Assembly (NCBI GenBank): GCA_947492185.1
Contig: CANLMR010000012.1
Span: forward strand, 1-61,628
Direction: 5' to 3'
Source: an uncultured Tenacibaculum sp.
GTDB taxonomy: Bacteria > Bacteroidota > Bacteroidia > Flavobacteriales > Flavobacteriaceae
Length of the DNA stretch: 61,628 bases
In this document: piece after piece, positions 6,889-14,649 of the stretch
Layout of the letters: the number at the start of each line of letters is the position of its first letter
Numbering within the stretch: the first letter of the stretch is position 1
Made by a program: the position numbers and the translations under genes
Notes under the pieces: generated by a model
Seen by the model: only the letters and a program-made list of their open reading frames with translations
Database searches by the model: none
What the model was told of the DNA's origin: nothing

Positions 6889-7022
6889 GTACAACAACGT
6901 GTATAATTAATTGCGGCTGAATTTCCTCAGCGGAAATTCAATCTTATTAATTATCTTTCCGCAACATCGGAAAAGAACTCGCGTCCTTTTCCCGCAAAAA
7001 ATCATACACAAATACGTTAGGT
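6889..7022 (+). repeat. attC-like site 7
   Basis: Boxes GTACAAC (6889-6895) and GTTAGGT (7016-7022), body nearly identical to sites 2 and 3. Its left box would fit a cassette beginning GTTGTAC, but cassette 6 begins GTTGGGTACC, so the two ends are not complementary. Confidence 0.7.
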
Positions 7023-7054
7023 GTAATTCTAACTAACGTAAGAGATTCTAAATT

Positions 7055-7612
7055 ATGAATAAGTATTTGATATATATAAGCAATGGAATTTTATGGTTAG
7101 GAACCATTTTAATTTTAATTGGGCTTTCGATATCAAAGTATAATTTTCATCTTTTAGTTCCAGGTGCTATTTTAGTTGGAATTTCTAGTATATCTCTAAA
7201 ATTGATAAAGAAAAATGAGGTTAATAAATCTCTTTCATACTTTCAAGATTGGAAAAAAGAATTAAAAACGAACGGATTAACCGTCGAGGTTGATTTTAAC
7301 AAATGTGAAATTAAATCCAATAATTACCGTGAGGAAATTGAAAAAGAATATTCGTATATGAGTAAATATGAAGCTATAGATGAATTAACAGGTCGGGATA
7401 CTAGAGTTTTTAATAATGTCAATAACTGTGTTATACTGTTTGAAACAAAAATAAACGGAGAAAAAGCAATTTTTAAAAGTCCATTAATTAACGAACAGGA
7501 AATAAATTTGAAAATTCTAATGGCGGAAAAAAAGAAGACTTACATATATGTTAATAAACAAAATAAAGATGAGTATTTTTTTGATTTAGAATTTATAAAC
7601 AACTACACCTAA
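7055..7612 (+). CDS. membrane-anchored protein of unknown function (cassette 7)
   Basis: Two hydrophobic helices at residues ~5-27 and ~32-50 (LIYISNGILWLGTILILIGL and FHLLVPGAILVGISSISLKL) form a hairpin, followed by a ~130-residue soluble domain with alternating charged and beta-prone segments (SYFQDWKKELKTNGLTVEVD and INGEKAIFKSPLINEQEINL). The layout suggests a cytoplasmic domain tethered by two N-terminal helices. No family recognised. The stop codon (7610-7612) lies inside the R''-like box of site 8. Confidence 0.6.
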   Translation: MNKYLIYISNGILWLGTILILIGLSISKYNFHLLVPGAILVGISSISLKLIKKNEVNKSLSYFQDWKKELKTNGLTVEVDFNKCEIKSNNYREEIEKEYSYMSKYEAIDELTGRDTRVFNNVNNCVILFETKINGEKAIFKSPLINEQEINLKILMAEKKKTYIYVNKQNKDEYFFDLEFINNYT

Positions 7613-7730
7613 CAAAACATTGCTTACTAATTTTCCTACTTGAGAAAATCAATCGCAAAACCAAAATTTAGGTATTTTTATAAACGAAATGCTAAAACAA
7701 ACGCAACTTTTCTTTGCCGAAACGTTAGTT
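7607..7730 (+). repeat. attC-like site 8
   Basis: Boxes ACCTAAC (7607-7613) and GTTAGTT (7724-7730). TACACCTAAC (7604-7613) is the reverse complement of GTTAGGTGTA at 7016-7025. The sequence is diverged from other sites; inner pair CCTACTTGAGAAAATC and GCTAAAACAAACGC are the recognisable arms. Confidence 0.6.
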
Positions 7731-7754
7731 ACAGCCTAAAAAAACAGAACTCAA

Positions 7755-8147
7755 TTGAAATTAACGAATCGAAACATTAAACTGATACTATTAACAGGAA
7801 TAACAGTTTTGACAATATTATTTCTGAATCATAAAATTGAAACTGATATTTCTTATCACTCTGGAAAGGATGGTGGATATTTTAAGAGGTTAGAATCTGT
7901 AATAGTATTGAGTGTTTTATTCTATATTATAATTAGTAAGCAGAAACGAATTTTATATGGATTTATTGGCTTTGTAATTTCAATAATTTCATCCTTTACA
8001 GGAATGTTTATATCTGATTCACTTCCTAAACCTCTGAATGGAGATACGATTATGCACTTAATTGTATTTGGAATTTCTTACTTGTCGTTTTTTGGAATTG
8101 AAAAGCTGATTGACAAAAAGGCAATAGCTAATAAGGCGTATGATTAA
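7755..8147 (+). CDS. four-helix membrane protein, VanZ-like layout (cassette 8)
   Basis: Starts at a TTG (7755), 25 bp beyond the core. The 130 residues hold four predicted membrane helices (residues ~9-25, ~46-60, ~66-86, ~98-115), with a conserved-looking D-T-I-M-H-L before the last helix that recalls the D-K-x-x-H signature of VanZ-like proteins, though the match is weak. The function is unknown. The last codons (KAYD, then stop) run into the decayed site at the end of the array. Confidence 0.55.
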   Translation: MKLTNRNIKLILLTGITVLTILFLNHKIETDISYHSGKDGGYFKRLESVIVLSVLFYIIISKQKRILYGFIGFVISIISSFTGMFISDSLPKPLNGDTIMHLIVFGISYLSFFGIEKLIDKKAIANKAYD

Positions 8148-8222
8148 CTACGGTTGTTTTGAAGCTTCGGAACCTCAGCGGAAATTCAATCTTATTAATT
8201 ACCTTTAAGCTAAAACAATAAC
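8143..8222 (+). repeat. decayed attC-like site 9, right end of the array
   Basis: GATTAAC (8143-8149), arms GGTTGTTTTGAAGC (8151-8164) and GCTAAAACAATAAC (8209-8222) pair, and the middle contains a run, CCTCAGCGGAAATTCAATCT, identical to the centre of site 7. The closing GTT core is missing, so the site is probably inactive. The box expected from the start of cassette 8 (GTAACTAAC) is only partly present. Confidence 0.55.
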
Positions 8223-8225
8223 ATA

Positions 8226-8642
8226 ATGAAACAAAACGGATCTGTTATAATTCCAACGATACAATACAAAGAAGCCTCGAAAGCAATCGAATGGTTATGT
8301 AACGCTTTTGGATTTAAAAAACATTTAGTAGTACCAGGAGAAAACGAAACAATCAGACATGCTCAATTAACTTTTGGTAACGCTATGATAATGTTAGGAA
8401 CTGAAAACGATAGTGAATATGGTAAATTGTTAAGAACACCTGTAGAGTTTAATCAATTAAATACACAAGCGCCATATATTATTATAGAAAACATTGATGA
8501 ACACTATAAAAAAGCTGTTCAAGAAGGAGCCAAAATAGTTATAGATATAAAAGATGAAAATTATGGCGGACGCAGTTACACCTGTAGAGATATAGAAGGT
8601 CATATTTGGAACTTTGGTTCTTACAATCCATGGGGGTCATAA
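8226..8642 (+). CDS. VOC-family (glyoxalase/PhnB-like) protein
   Basis: The 138 residues show the tandem beta-alpha-beta-beta-beta plan of the vicinal oxygen chelate superfamily: YKEASKAIEWLCNAFGFKKH, then RHAQLTFGNAMIMLGTEND, then YIIIENIDEHYKKAVQEGAK and the closing DIEGHIWNFGSYNPW with the usual D-x-x-G-H. Members bind a metal and act on varied small molecules; the substrate cannot be predicted. It starts four bases after the decayed recombination site, so it may be the first resident chromosomal gene or the remains of a last cassette. Confidence 0.8.
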   Translation: MKQNGSVIIPTIQYKEASKAIEWLCNAFGFKKHLVVPGENETIRHAQLTFGNAMIMLGTENDSEYGKLLRTPVEFNQLNTQAPYIIIENIDEHYKKAVQEGAKIVIDIKDENYGGRSYTCRDIEGHIWNFGSYNPWGS

Positions 8643-8660
8643 AAAATTAAACCAAACAGA

Positions 8661-9011
8661 ATGAGAAACATTTATTGGATAAGCACAATTTTAATATCAC
8701 TATTTCTAACTTGGAGCTCGTATTCTTACATTTTTAGCAAACAAGCTATTGATGGAATTAAAGAGTTAGGATTCCCTGATCACTTTAGAATTCAACTTGC
8801 TGTTTTAAAGTTAATTGCTTGTGTTCTAATTTTGGTTCCTCAAGTCCCAATTCAAATAAAAGAATGGGCATATGCTGGAATTGTTTTTTTCCTGTTGACA
8901 GCAATAGTTGCACACTTCTCTCATAAAGATCCTATTATAATAAATCTAATCAATTTTGTTTTGGTTTTAATATTAATTGTTTCTTATACCTATTTACATA
9001 AAATTAAATAA
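8661..9011 (+). CDS. DoxX-like membrane protein
   Basis: A 116-residue protein with four membrane helices and the DoxX-like pattern: SYIFSKQAIDGIKELGFPDH after helix 1, then LKLIACVLILVPQVP, and YAGIVFFLLTAIVAHFSHKD in helix 3. This family is common in Bacteroidetes and often lies beside small VOC or activator genes, as here. Its biochemical role is not established. It follows the VOC gene by 18 bp and is probably in one operon with it. Confidence 0.75.
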   Translation: MRNIYWISTILISLFLTWSSYSYIFSKQAIDGIKELGFPDHFRIQLAVLKLIACVLILVPQVPIQIKEWAYAGIVFFLLTAIVAHFSHKDPIIINLINFVLVLILIVSYTYLHKIK

Positions 9012-9171
9012 GAAGTTTAATATTAGCTATTAAGACATTATAATACTTCGCAATTAATGCTTTATTTAAATCAAATTAAAAATATTTATATTTAATTATC
9101 TGATTATTAATTTTGAAAATCCTTAGGATTTCCTTTTACTAATTTTAGTAAAGAAAAGCTATAAAACCCGA

Positions 9172-9966
9172 ATGAATAAATCAATATTTGAGATCACCAA
9201 AATGGATTGTCCTTCTGAGGAAAATTTAATCCGAATGAAATTGGATGAAATCTCTAGTATTGCTAGCTTAGATTTTGATATCCCCAATCGAAAACTAACC
9301 ATTTTTCACACCGCACAAATTGATTTAATCGAAAAATCTCTTCTCGAACTGAATTTAGGAGGAAAGAAAATATCTACCGAAGAAACAGACGAAACTGATT
9401 TTAGAGAAAACACAAATCAAAGAAAGCTACTTTGGTCTGTTCTTGGAATAAACTTTATCTTTTTCCTTATCGAAATAACAACTGGAATAATCTCAAAATC
9501 AATGGGATTAATTGCCGACAGCATAGATATGCTTGCAGATAGCTTTGTTTATGGAATTAGCTTGTTTGCTGTTGGTGGAAGTTTAACAAGAAAAAAACAA
9601 ATTGCTAAACTTGCTGGTTATTTTCAAATCGCGCTCGCAATCATTGGATTTACAGAAGTCTTAAGAAGGTTTTTTAGCGTCGAAAAATTACCTAATTTTT
9701 CAACAATGATAATCGTTTCTATTTTAGCACTTTTCGCAAACAGTATCTGTCTCTACATTTTACAAAAATCGAAAAGTAAAGAAGATGTGCACATGAAAGC
9801 TAGTATGATTTTTACCTCCAATGACGTAATAATTAATTTGGGTGTAATAATCGCTGGACTTTTAGTAAATTGGTTAAACTCAAACAAACCCGACTTAATT
9901 ATCGGAACTATAGTTTTTCTTTTGGTAATCCAAGGGGCGTTTAGAATATTGAAACTAAGTAAATAA
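9172..9966 (+). CDS. CDF-type cation transporter with N-terminal metal-binding-like domain
   Basis: Residues 1-65 form an HMA-like domain with the single-Cys motif KMDCPSEENLIRMKLDEI. Residues ~85-262 hold six membrane helices of the cation diffusion facilitator fold. Helix 2 has D119-M-L-A-D123, the aspartates of the metal site. In helix 5 the aspartate is kept (D218) but the usual His/Asp four residues before it is Phe214, so metal choice or transport may differ from zinc exporters. Likely a proton-driven inner-membrane metal exporter. A short gap and no terminator separate it from the broken gene that follows. Confidence 0.8.
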   Translation: MNKSIFEITKMDCPSEENLIRMKLDEISSIASLDFDIPNRKLTIFHTAQIDLIEKSLLELNLGGKKISTEETDETDFRENTNQRKLLWSVLGINFIFFLIEITTGIISKSMGLIADSIDMLADSFVYGISLFAVGGSLTRKKQIAKLAGYFQIALAIIGFTEVLRRFFSVEKLPNFSTMIIVSILALFANSICLYILQKSKSKEDVHMKASMIFTSNDVIINLGVIIAGLLVNWLNSNKPDLIIGTIVFLLVIQGAFRILKLSK

Positions 9967-9977
9967 AATCAACCTGT

Positions 9978-10497
9978 ATGTTTAAAAAATATGTTCTCTT
10001 AATTCTTTTATTCGTTATTTCCACAAATAAAATTACTTCACAATCTCGAACTATTTTAAATGATATTAACAAAGTCTGGAAGAAGTTTTATCAAGCCTTC
10101 GATTCATTAGATTACACACTAATGTCTGAAATTCATTCCAAAAAATTAATCCGAATATCAGGTGGCAAAAGAATATCTGACTACAAAACCTACATTAAAA
10201 GCTACATTTAAAAATGCCAAAGAAAACAATATTTTTAATAGTATTTCTCTACGGTTTTTTGAAAGAATTAACAATGATTCAATTGCTAGTGAACGTGGTA
10301 TCTATAAACTCATTAGAATTGATGATAAAAAAGAAAAACAAACCTATTACGGGCAATTTCATGTTTTATTCGCAAAGGAAAATAATAGCTGGAAAATAGT
10401 AATGGATTATGATTCTAATGAAGGGAATACTATTGGAGAAAAAGAATACCTCAAAGCTAAAGGAATAAACGAACTTGATGAATTTATTAAAGAATAA
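9978..10497 (+). pseudogene. frameshifted SnoaL-like (DUF4440-type) secreted protein
   Basis: The first frame gives a signal peptide (MFKKYVLLILLFVISTNKIT) and DINKVWKKFYQAFDSLDYTL ... RISDYKTYIKSYI, then stops at 10211. The next frame continues without a gap as TFKNAKENNIFNSISLRFFE ... YYGQFHVLFAKENNSWKIVM, the C-terminal half of the same fold, ending at 10497. One base appears to be lost (or two gained) between about 10185 and 10206. Rejoined, it is a ~170-residue NTF2/SnoaL-like protein. It may be a true pseudogene or a sequencing error in an A-rich stretch. Confidence 0.75.
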
Positions 10498-10590
10498 ATA
10501 ATTCTCGCTCTACCTATTTACAATTACTACTTACTCAACCTCATTACACTTTAATAAGTTTTTTATAGATTTACAGTTAGATAATAATTT

Positions 10591-11328
10591 ATGAAAATGA
10601 AAAAGACATTCACATTAATCTTTACACTACTTACAACAATTTTAATAGCTCAAAACTCTAATTTTGAGAAATTTGAAAAAGAATACAAAAACGGCAATTT
10701 AGACAAAGCAGTAACTTATCTTAAAAAATCAATAAAGAACAACGAAAAGCACAGGGTAATTTTATATGCTTGGCTTGGGGATGTGTTAGCGAAACAAAAG
10801 AAATTTAAAGCATCTGCTGATAATTATGTGAAAATGTTATCTCATGCTGAAGGTAGTAGCGAAAAAGATTTAGGTTTAGTTTATTTTTCTATTGGAAGCA
10901 ATTATTACTTCGGACAGGAATACAAGAAAGCCATTGAATATTTAGAAAAAGCTTTGGCTTCTGGTCATAAAGATTCTGGAATAGCTAACAACTTAGCTTG
11001 GTCTTATTCTCAAATTAAGCAACACAAAAAAGCTATTCAGTATTTTGAAATGGCTTATAAAGAAGATCCAAAATATATTAACAACATCAATAATTTAGGT
11101 TATGCTTATTACCTAAATAATGAATTAGAAAAGGCTGAGGAGTATATTTTAAAGGCGAAGGAAATTGATGAGAATAATTCTTTCGTATATAGAAATCTCG
11201 GACTTATTGCTTTAAAAAGAGGAAATAAAACAAAAGCATGTACTTTACTTCAAAAAGCAATTGATAAAGGAATTGTTGAAAAATGGGGAGAGCTTTACAT
11301 TCGTGAACTAAACGCATATTGTAAATAA
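10591..11328 (+). CDS. secreted tetratricopeptide-repeat protein
   Basis: Signal peptide (MKMKKTFTLIFTLLTTILIA) followed by about six TPR units from residue ~30 to 235. The clearest are GNLDKAVTYLKKSIKNN, KYKKAIEYLEKALASG, KQHKKAIQYFEMAYKEDPKY and NELEKAEEYILKAKEIDENN, with the usual small residues at positions 8 and 20 and Pro at 32. TPR solenoids bind peptides or partner proteins; this one is predicted to be periplasmic. It is monocistronic, with AT-rich gaps on both sides. Confidence 0.8.
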   Translation: MKMKKTFTLIFTLLTTILIAQNSNFEKFEKEYKNGNLDKAVTYLKKSIKNNEKHRVILYAWLGDVLAKQKKFKASADNYVKMLSHAEGSSEKDLGLVYFSIGSNYYFGQEYKKAIEYLEKALASGHKDSGIANNLAWSYSQIKQHKKAIQYFEMAYKEDPKYINNINNLGYAYYLNNELEKAEEYILKAKEIDENNSFVYRNLGLIALKRGNKTKACTLLQKAIDKGIVEKWGELYIRELNAYCK

Positions 11329-11545
11329 TTAGCGAAAACATTTTAATTCATTGGTTAACAAGCCCTTAACTGATTCGCAAAAAACTTCGATAACTTATTT
11401 TGAGTTGTTTTTAACATAACTCTAAAGCTTCTTCTATTATTAATTAAACAACAGTTCGTCAGTAAAATACGACAATTAAGAATTAAAAAATTTCTTTAGT
11501 AATAGTTTTACAAGAATTTAGTCTTATCAATTTAAATAAAAAACT

Positions 11546-12184
11546 ATGGAAGAAATAATTACAATTTTCATTTATATACATGCATTTTTTGGAGGATTAG
11601 GTTTAATTTCTGGAATTGGAAGTATTCTTGTGAAAAAAGGAAGCAAACCTCATAAAAAACTAGGTAAGTTTTTTTCAATCAGTATGATCAGTAGTTCATT
11701 AATATCTATGCCTATTGCTTGCATGCCAAATCATGAAAACAATTTTTTATTTGTTATTGGTTTATTTACTATATACTTAGTAATATCTGGCAATCAAATT
11801 TTAACTTTTAAACAAAAAGAAAAAAACACAGCCAAATTATTAGAAAGAATAACGTCCGGCAGCATGTTAATAATTTCTATATGCATGGTTATATATGGTA
11901 TTTTAGGCATGCTTCAAAACAAATCAAATTCTATTCTTTATATTTTCTTTGGAGGTTTTGGGCTATCATTAACTATAAGGGATTTTATTTACTTTAAAAA
12001 TCTTGCAAAAAAGAAAAACCTATGGTTATCTAATCATATTGGAAAAATGGTTGGAGCTTTAATTGCCTCAATAACAGCATTTATTGTTGCAGGAATCGGA
12101 ATTGGAAACATCTTTGCATGGATTACACCTTCCATATTAGGTACGTTTTATATAATCTACTGGAGAAGCAAAATTAAACTTTAA
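11546..12184 (+). CDS. DUF2306-like multi-pass membrane protein
   Basis: Seven hydrophobic segments over 212 residues and the family-typical opening IHAFFGGLGLISGIGSILVKKGS followed by PHKKLGKFF (His-Lys-x-x-G). A later WLSNHIGKMVGALIASITAF carries a conserved His in a helix. Related proteins are inner-membrane proteins of unknown function in Bacteroidetes, sometimes compared with heme- or cytochrome-binding four-helix proteins because of the conserved His. It is convergent with the penicillin acylase gene, 12 bp apart. Confidence 0.65.
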   Translation: MEEIITIFIYIHAFFGGLGLISGIGSILVKKGSKPHKKLGKFFSISMISSSLISMPIACMPNHENNFLFVIGLFTIYLVISGNQILTFKQKEKNTAKLLERITSGSMLIISICMVIYGILGMLQNKSNSILYIFFGGFGLSLTIRDFIYFKNLAKKKNLWLSNHIGKMVGALIASITAFIVAGIGIGNIFAWITPSILGTFYIIYWRSKIKL

Positions 12185-12196
12185 AACAAAAAAATG

Positions 12197-14581
12197 CTAT
12201 TTGGGAATAAACGTTAGTTTATTCTCAGACTTTTCAATTTCTGTTTGATTTAACTTCATAATTATAAACTCTCCGTTCAAATATTTTTTAGCTAAATTTT
12301 TATAATTCGGACTAAATCGATTTGCACTTTGACCTGTAGGCAAAATACCTAAACTATTTTCAACATCAGAAAAATCAATCACCCTTCTTGTAGATGGCCC
12401 TCCAACTACTTTATAATATCCTGTACTATCCAATTTAAAAATATGATTGTTAATCACTTCATTTCCTCCATGAGTTGCAAACGGGCCAACATTAAAATAT
12501 TTTCTTAATAATCCTCCTGCCTGACCAATAGCATGTCCGTGCTCAATAGAAAGTACTTTTTTCCATTTCCATTCATTAATATCTTCTCCTAGTTGTTGTT
12601 CTAGAAAAGTAACCGCTTCAGCAAACGATTTTGAAACAATATCTATTTTAGTTTCTTTTTTCTCCTTAGTAGTAATGTCATCCCACCAAACAGAAGATTC
12701 CTTAGCCATTTGTACCGCAATCATTTTTTTCTGAAGCGGAGCTCCATCTAAAAATTGATAAAAACCTTTTGTTCCCATTTCGTCTTTAAATGTATTTTTC
12801 AAAAACTCGAAAATAAATCTGTTATAAATGGTTGGAGCTACTGATTCTTTAAAATAATTTCCATCCCATGACTTTAAAACATCAAAAGTTTTTTTCTCTT
12901 TAGAAGTTAAATCATCTATTTTTAAAACTTTACTGGCTTCCTCAATTACTTCATTCACCACTAAAGAATTTACATTATAAATCATTTTTGCGACATCATC
13001 TTTTGTAAAATCTTTTTTAGAATTTATAATACTTGTAATACTCCTAGCTCTATCTTCAGGCAAATAATATCCTGGATATAACTTTCCTTTTACAGAATCG
13101 GGCTGATTATTGGCCGAATACACATATCCCCAATCAGGATTGATAGCTTGAGGATTATCATCAAAATCTAAATAATTCAAAATTTCATCTTTCCCAGAAG
13201 CTCCGTCTAAATATGTTTTAGTACTTAAACTATCTCTATATTCGTATAATTTTGCAGCTCCAAACCAAGCTACATTATTTTTTGCATCTCCATACATTAC
13301 ATTTAAACCTGGAGCATGAATTTTAGAAACTCCTGTTCTAAATGCTTCTAAAGAATTTGCATGAGACATTTCATAACACACATCGAGCAATTGATTTGGT
13401 AAATGTGTGTAAATCCATTTCATCGCAATAGAACGTTCATCATCAATTTGATCAACTACATCATTCATAATTGGTCCATGTTGACTTATCCTAAGATCAA
13501 AATTTACATCTTCACCATCTTTAACTTTTATCGTTTTACTACGTAATTCATACTTCTTATAACCAGTAATAGTTTTATATTCATTTTTACTTGACGGATT
13601 GTCTTGCTCTATATAAAAATCAATATCATCATTCTCTAACATCGTTAAACCATAAGCATATTTTCTATTATGACCTAACAAAGGAAAAGGAGTTAATGCT
13701 AAATTGTATCCATACAATTCAAAATCTGGAGTTTTAATATGATTTTGATACCAAACTGAAGGTTGAGAAAAATTAATATGAGGATCGTTTGCAAAAATTA
13801 CTTTTCCATTTTTTGTTCTATCTGCACCTAAAACCCAAGAATTGCTTCCTATAAAAGTTGGTACTGGTAATTGATCCATTATAGCATTAACCTCAGCAGA
13901 AAATTGAGCTTGTATTTTAGGTTTTCTTGCATTTTTAATTAGTAACGTTTGTTCTACAGGAACTCCAAGTTCTTCTACATATTCCGCTCCAAACTTTTCT
14001 TTTATTTCATTCAACAATGGATCAGTTTTGTGAGCTGCAGCAAAACTAAATGCCATATAACCGAAAACATTATACACATCTTTCATTGTATAATTTTCTT
14101 TTTCTAAACCAACTAAATAAAACTCTAAAGGTTTTGGACCATTAGTAATAAACTCATTAACTCCATCTAAATAAGCTTGAGTTAGTTTATAAGGTATCGA
14201 TTCTTTATCTAATTTAGCTATAGAATTTATTGCAGATTCTTCTATACCTAAACTAGAGAAAAATTTATCTGTTCGTATTAAATTTTCGCCAAAAACCTCA
14301 CTTAATCTTCCAGCAGCAATTCTCCTCATTAATTCCATTTGCCATAATCTATCCTGAGCATGAACATATCCAAATGCTTTATAAGCATCTTCTTGATTAT
14401 TAGCATTAATGTGTGGAACACCGTTTTCATCATAAAACACAACTACTTTCTCTTTCAAACCAGAAATTTTTAGTTCTCCATTATATTCTGGAGCTAATCT
14501 CACACTAACAATCCAATAAGAAATTAATAACAAAACAATTATAGATGTAAGAAAAAGAATTAGTTTTCTAAATAGTTTCAT
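12197..14581 (-). CDS. penicillin acylase family N-terminal-nucleophile hydrolase
   Basis: A 794-residue protein with a membrane anchor or uncleaved signal (residues 6-25), then the alpha-chain region with HINANNQEDAYKAFGYVHAQ and DRLWQMELMRRIAAGRLSE. The autocatalytic processing point and new N-terminus is expected at Ser246 in FIGSNSWVLGADRT, the standard S-N-x-W nucleophile motif. Further landmarks are GHNRKYAYGLTMLENDD and HGPIMND. Members hydrolyse amide bonds of acylated amino compounds, including beta-lactams or quorum-sensing acyl-homoserine lactones; the natural substrate here is unknown. It acts outside the cytoplasm. It is transcribed divergently from the DegT gene. Confidence 0.9.
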   Translation of the reverse strand: MKLFRKLILFLTSIIVLLLISYWIVSVRLAPEYNGELKISGLKEKVVVFYDENGVPHINANNQEDAYKAFGYVHAQDRLWQMELMRRIAAGRLSEVFGENLIRTDKFFSSLGIEESAINSIAKLDKESIPYKLTQAYLDGVNEFITNGPKPLEFYLVGLEKENYTMKDVYNVFGYMAFSFAAAHKTDPLLNEIKEKFGAEYVEELGVPVEQTLLIKNARKPKIQAQFSAEVNAIMDQLPVPTFIGSNSWVLGADRTKNGKVIFANDPHINFSQPSVWYQNHIKTPDFELYGYNLALTPFPLLGHNRKYAYGLTMLENDDIDFYIEQDNPSSKNEYKTITGYKKYELRSKTIKVKDGEDVNFDLRISQHGPIMNDVVDQIDDERSIAMKWIYTHLPNQLLDVCYEMSHANSLEAFRTGVSKIHAPGLNVMYGDAKNNVAWFGAAKLYEYRDSLSTKTYLDGASGKDEILNYLDFDDNPQAINPDWGYVYSANNQPDSVKGKLYPGYYLPEDRARSITSIINSKKDFTKDDVAKMIYNVNSLVVNEVIEEASKVLKIDDLTSKEKKTFDVLKSWDGNYFKESVAPTIYNRFIFEFLKNTFKDEMGTKGFYQFLDGAPLQKKMIAVQMAKESSVWWDDITTKEKKETKIDIVSKSFAEAVTFLEQQLGEDINEWKWKKVLSIEHGHAIGQAGGLLRKYFNVGPFATHGGNEVINNHIFKLDSTGYYKVVGGPSTRRVIDFSDVENSLGILPTGQSANRFSPNYKNLAKKYLNGEFIIMKLNQTEIEKSENKLTFIPK

Positions 14582-14649
14582 GACTAAGTAATTTTATCAA
14601 ATATAACGGTTTTAATTTGTACTTTTGAGGGTAACAAACAAGGAGCTAA

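Larger units (their letters stand above)
1..8222 (+). mobile_element. integron-like gene-cassette array lacking an integrase (CALIN-like)
   Basis: Nine attC-like palindromes separate small cassettes, each with one or two + strand genes whose stop codons lie in or close to the following site. In six cassettes the bases after the first GTT are the reverse complement of the box before the AAC at the end of the same cassette, although the sequence differs between cassettes. That is the signature of circular cassettes integrated at a G/TT core. No tyrosine recombinase gene is visible in the window, so the array would be classed as a cluster of attC sites lacking an integrase. Cassette limits, cutting G/TT, are near 186, 2709, 3412, 4306, 5353, 6184, 7017 and 7725. 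The left end is cut by the window; the right end is a decayed site. Confidence 0.75.

Noticed and set aside
1..8222. CRISPR-like reading of the regularly spaced repeats
   Set aside because: The repeats are 80-172 bp, strongly palindromic, unequal, and separated by coding units of 0.5-2.4 kb; there are no short spacers and no cas genes.
9095..9165. Palindromes GAAAATCCTTAGGATTT and TTTACTAATTTTAGTAAA resembling the inner hairpins of the attC-like sites
   Set aside because: No AAC/GTT boxes or long pairing arms could be found on either side, so a relict site cannot be claimed; simple AT-rich palindromes are enough to explain it.
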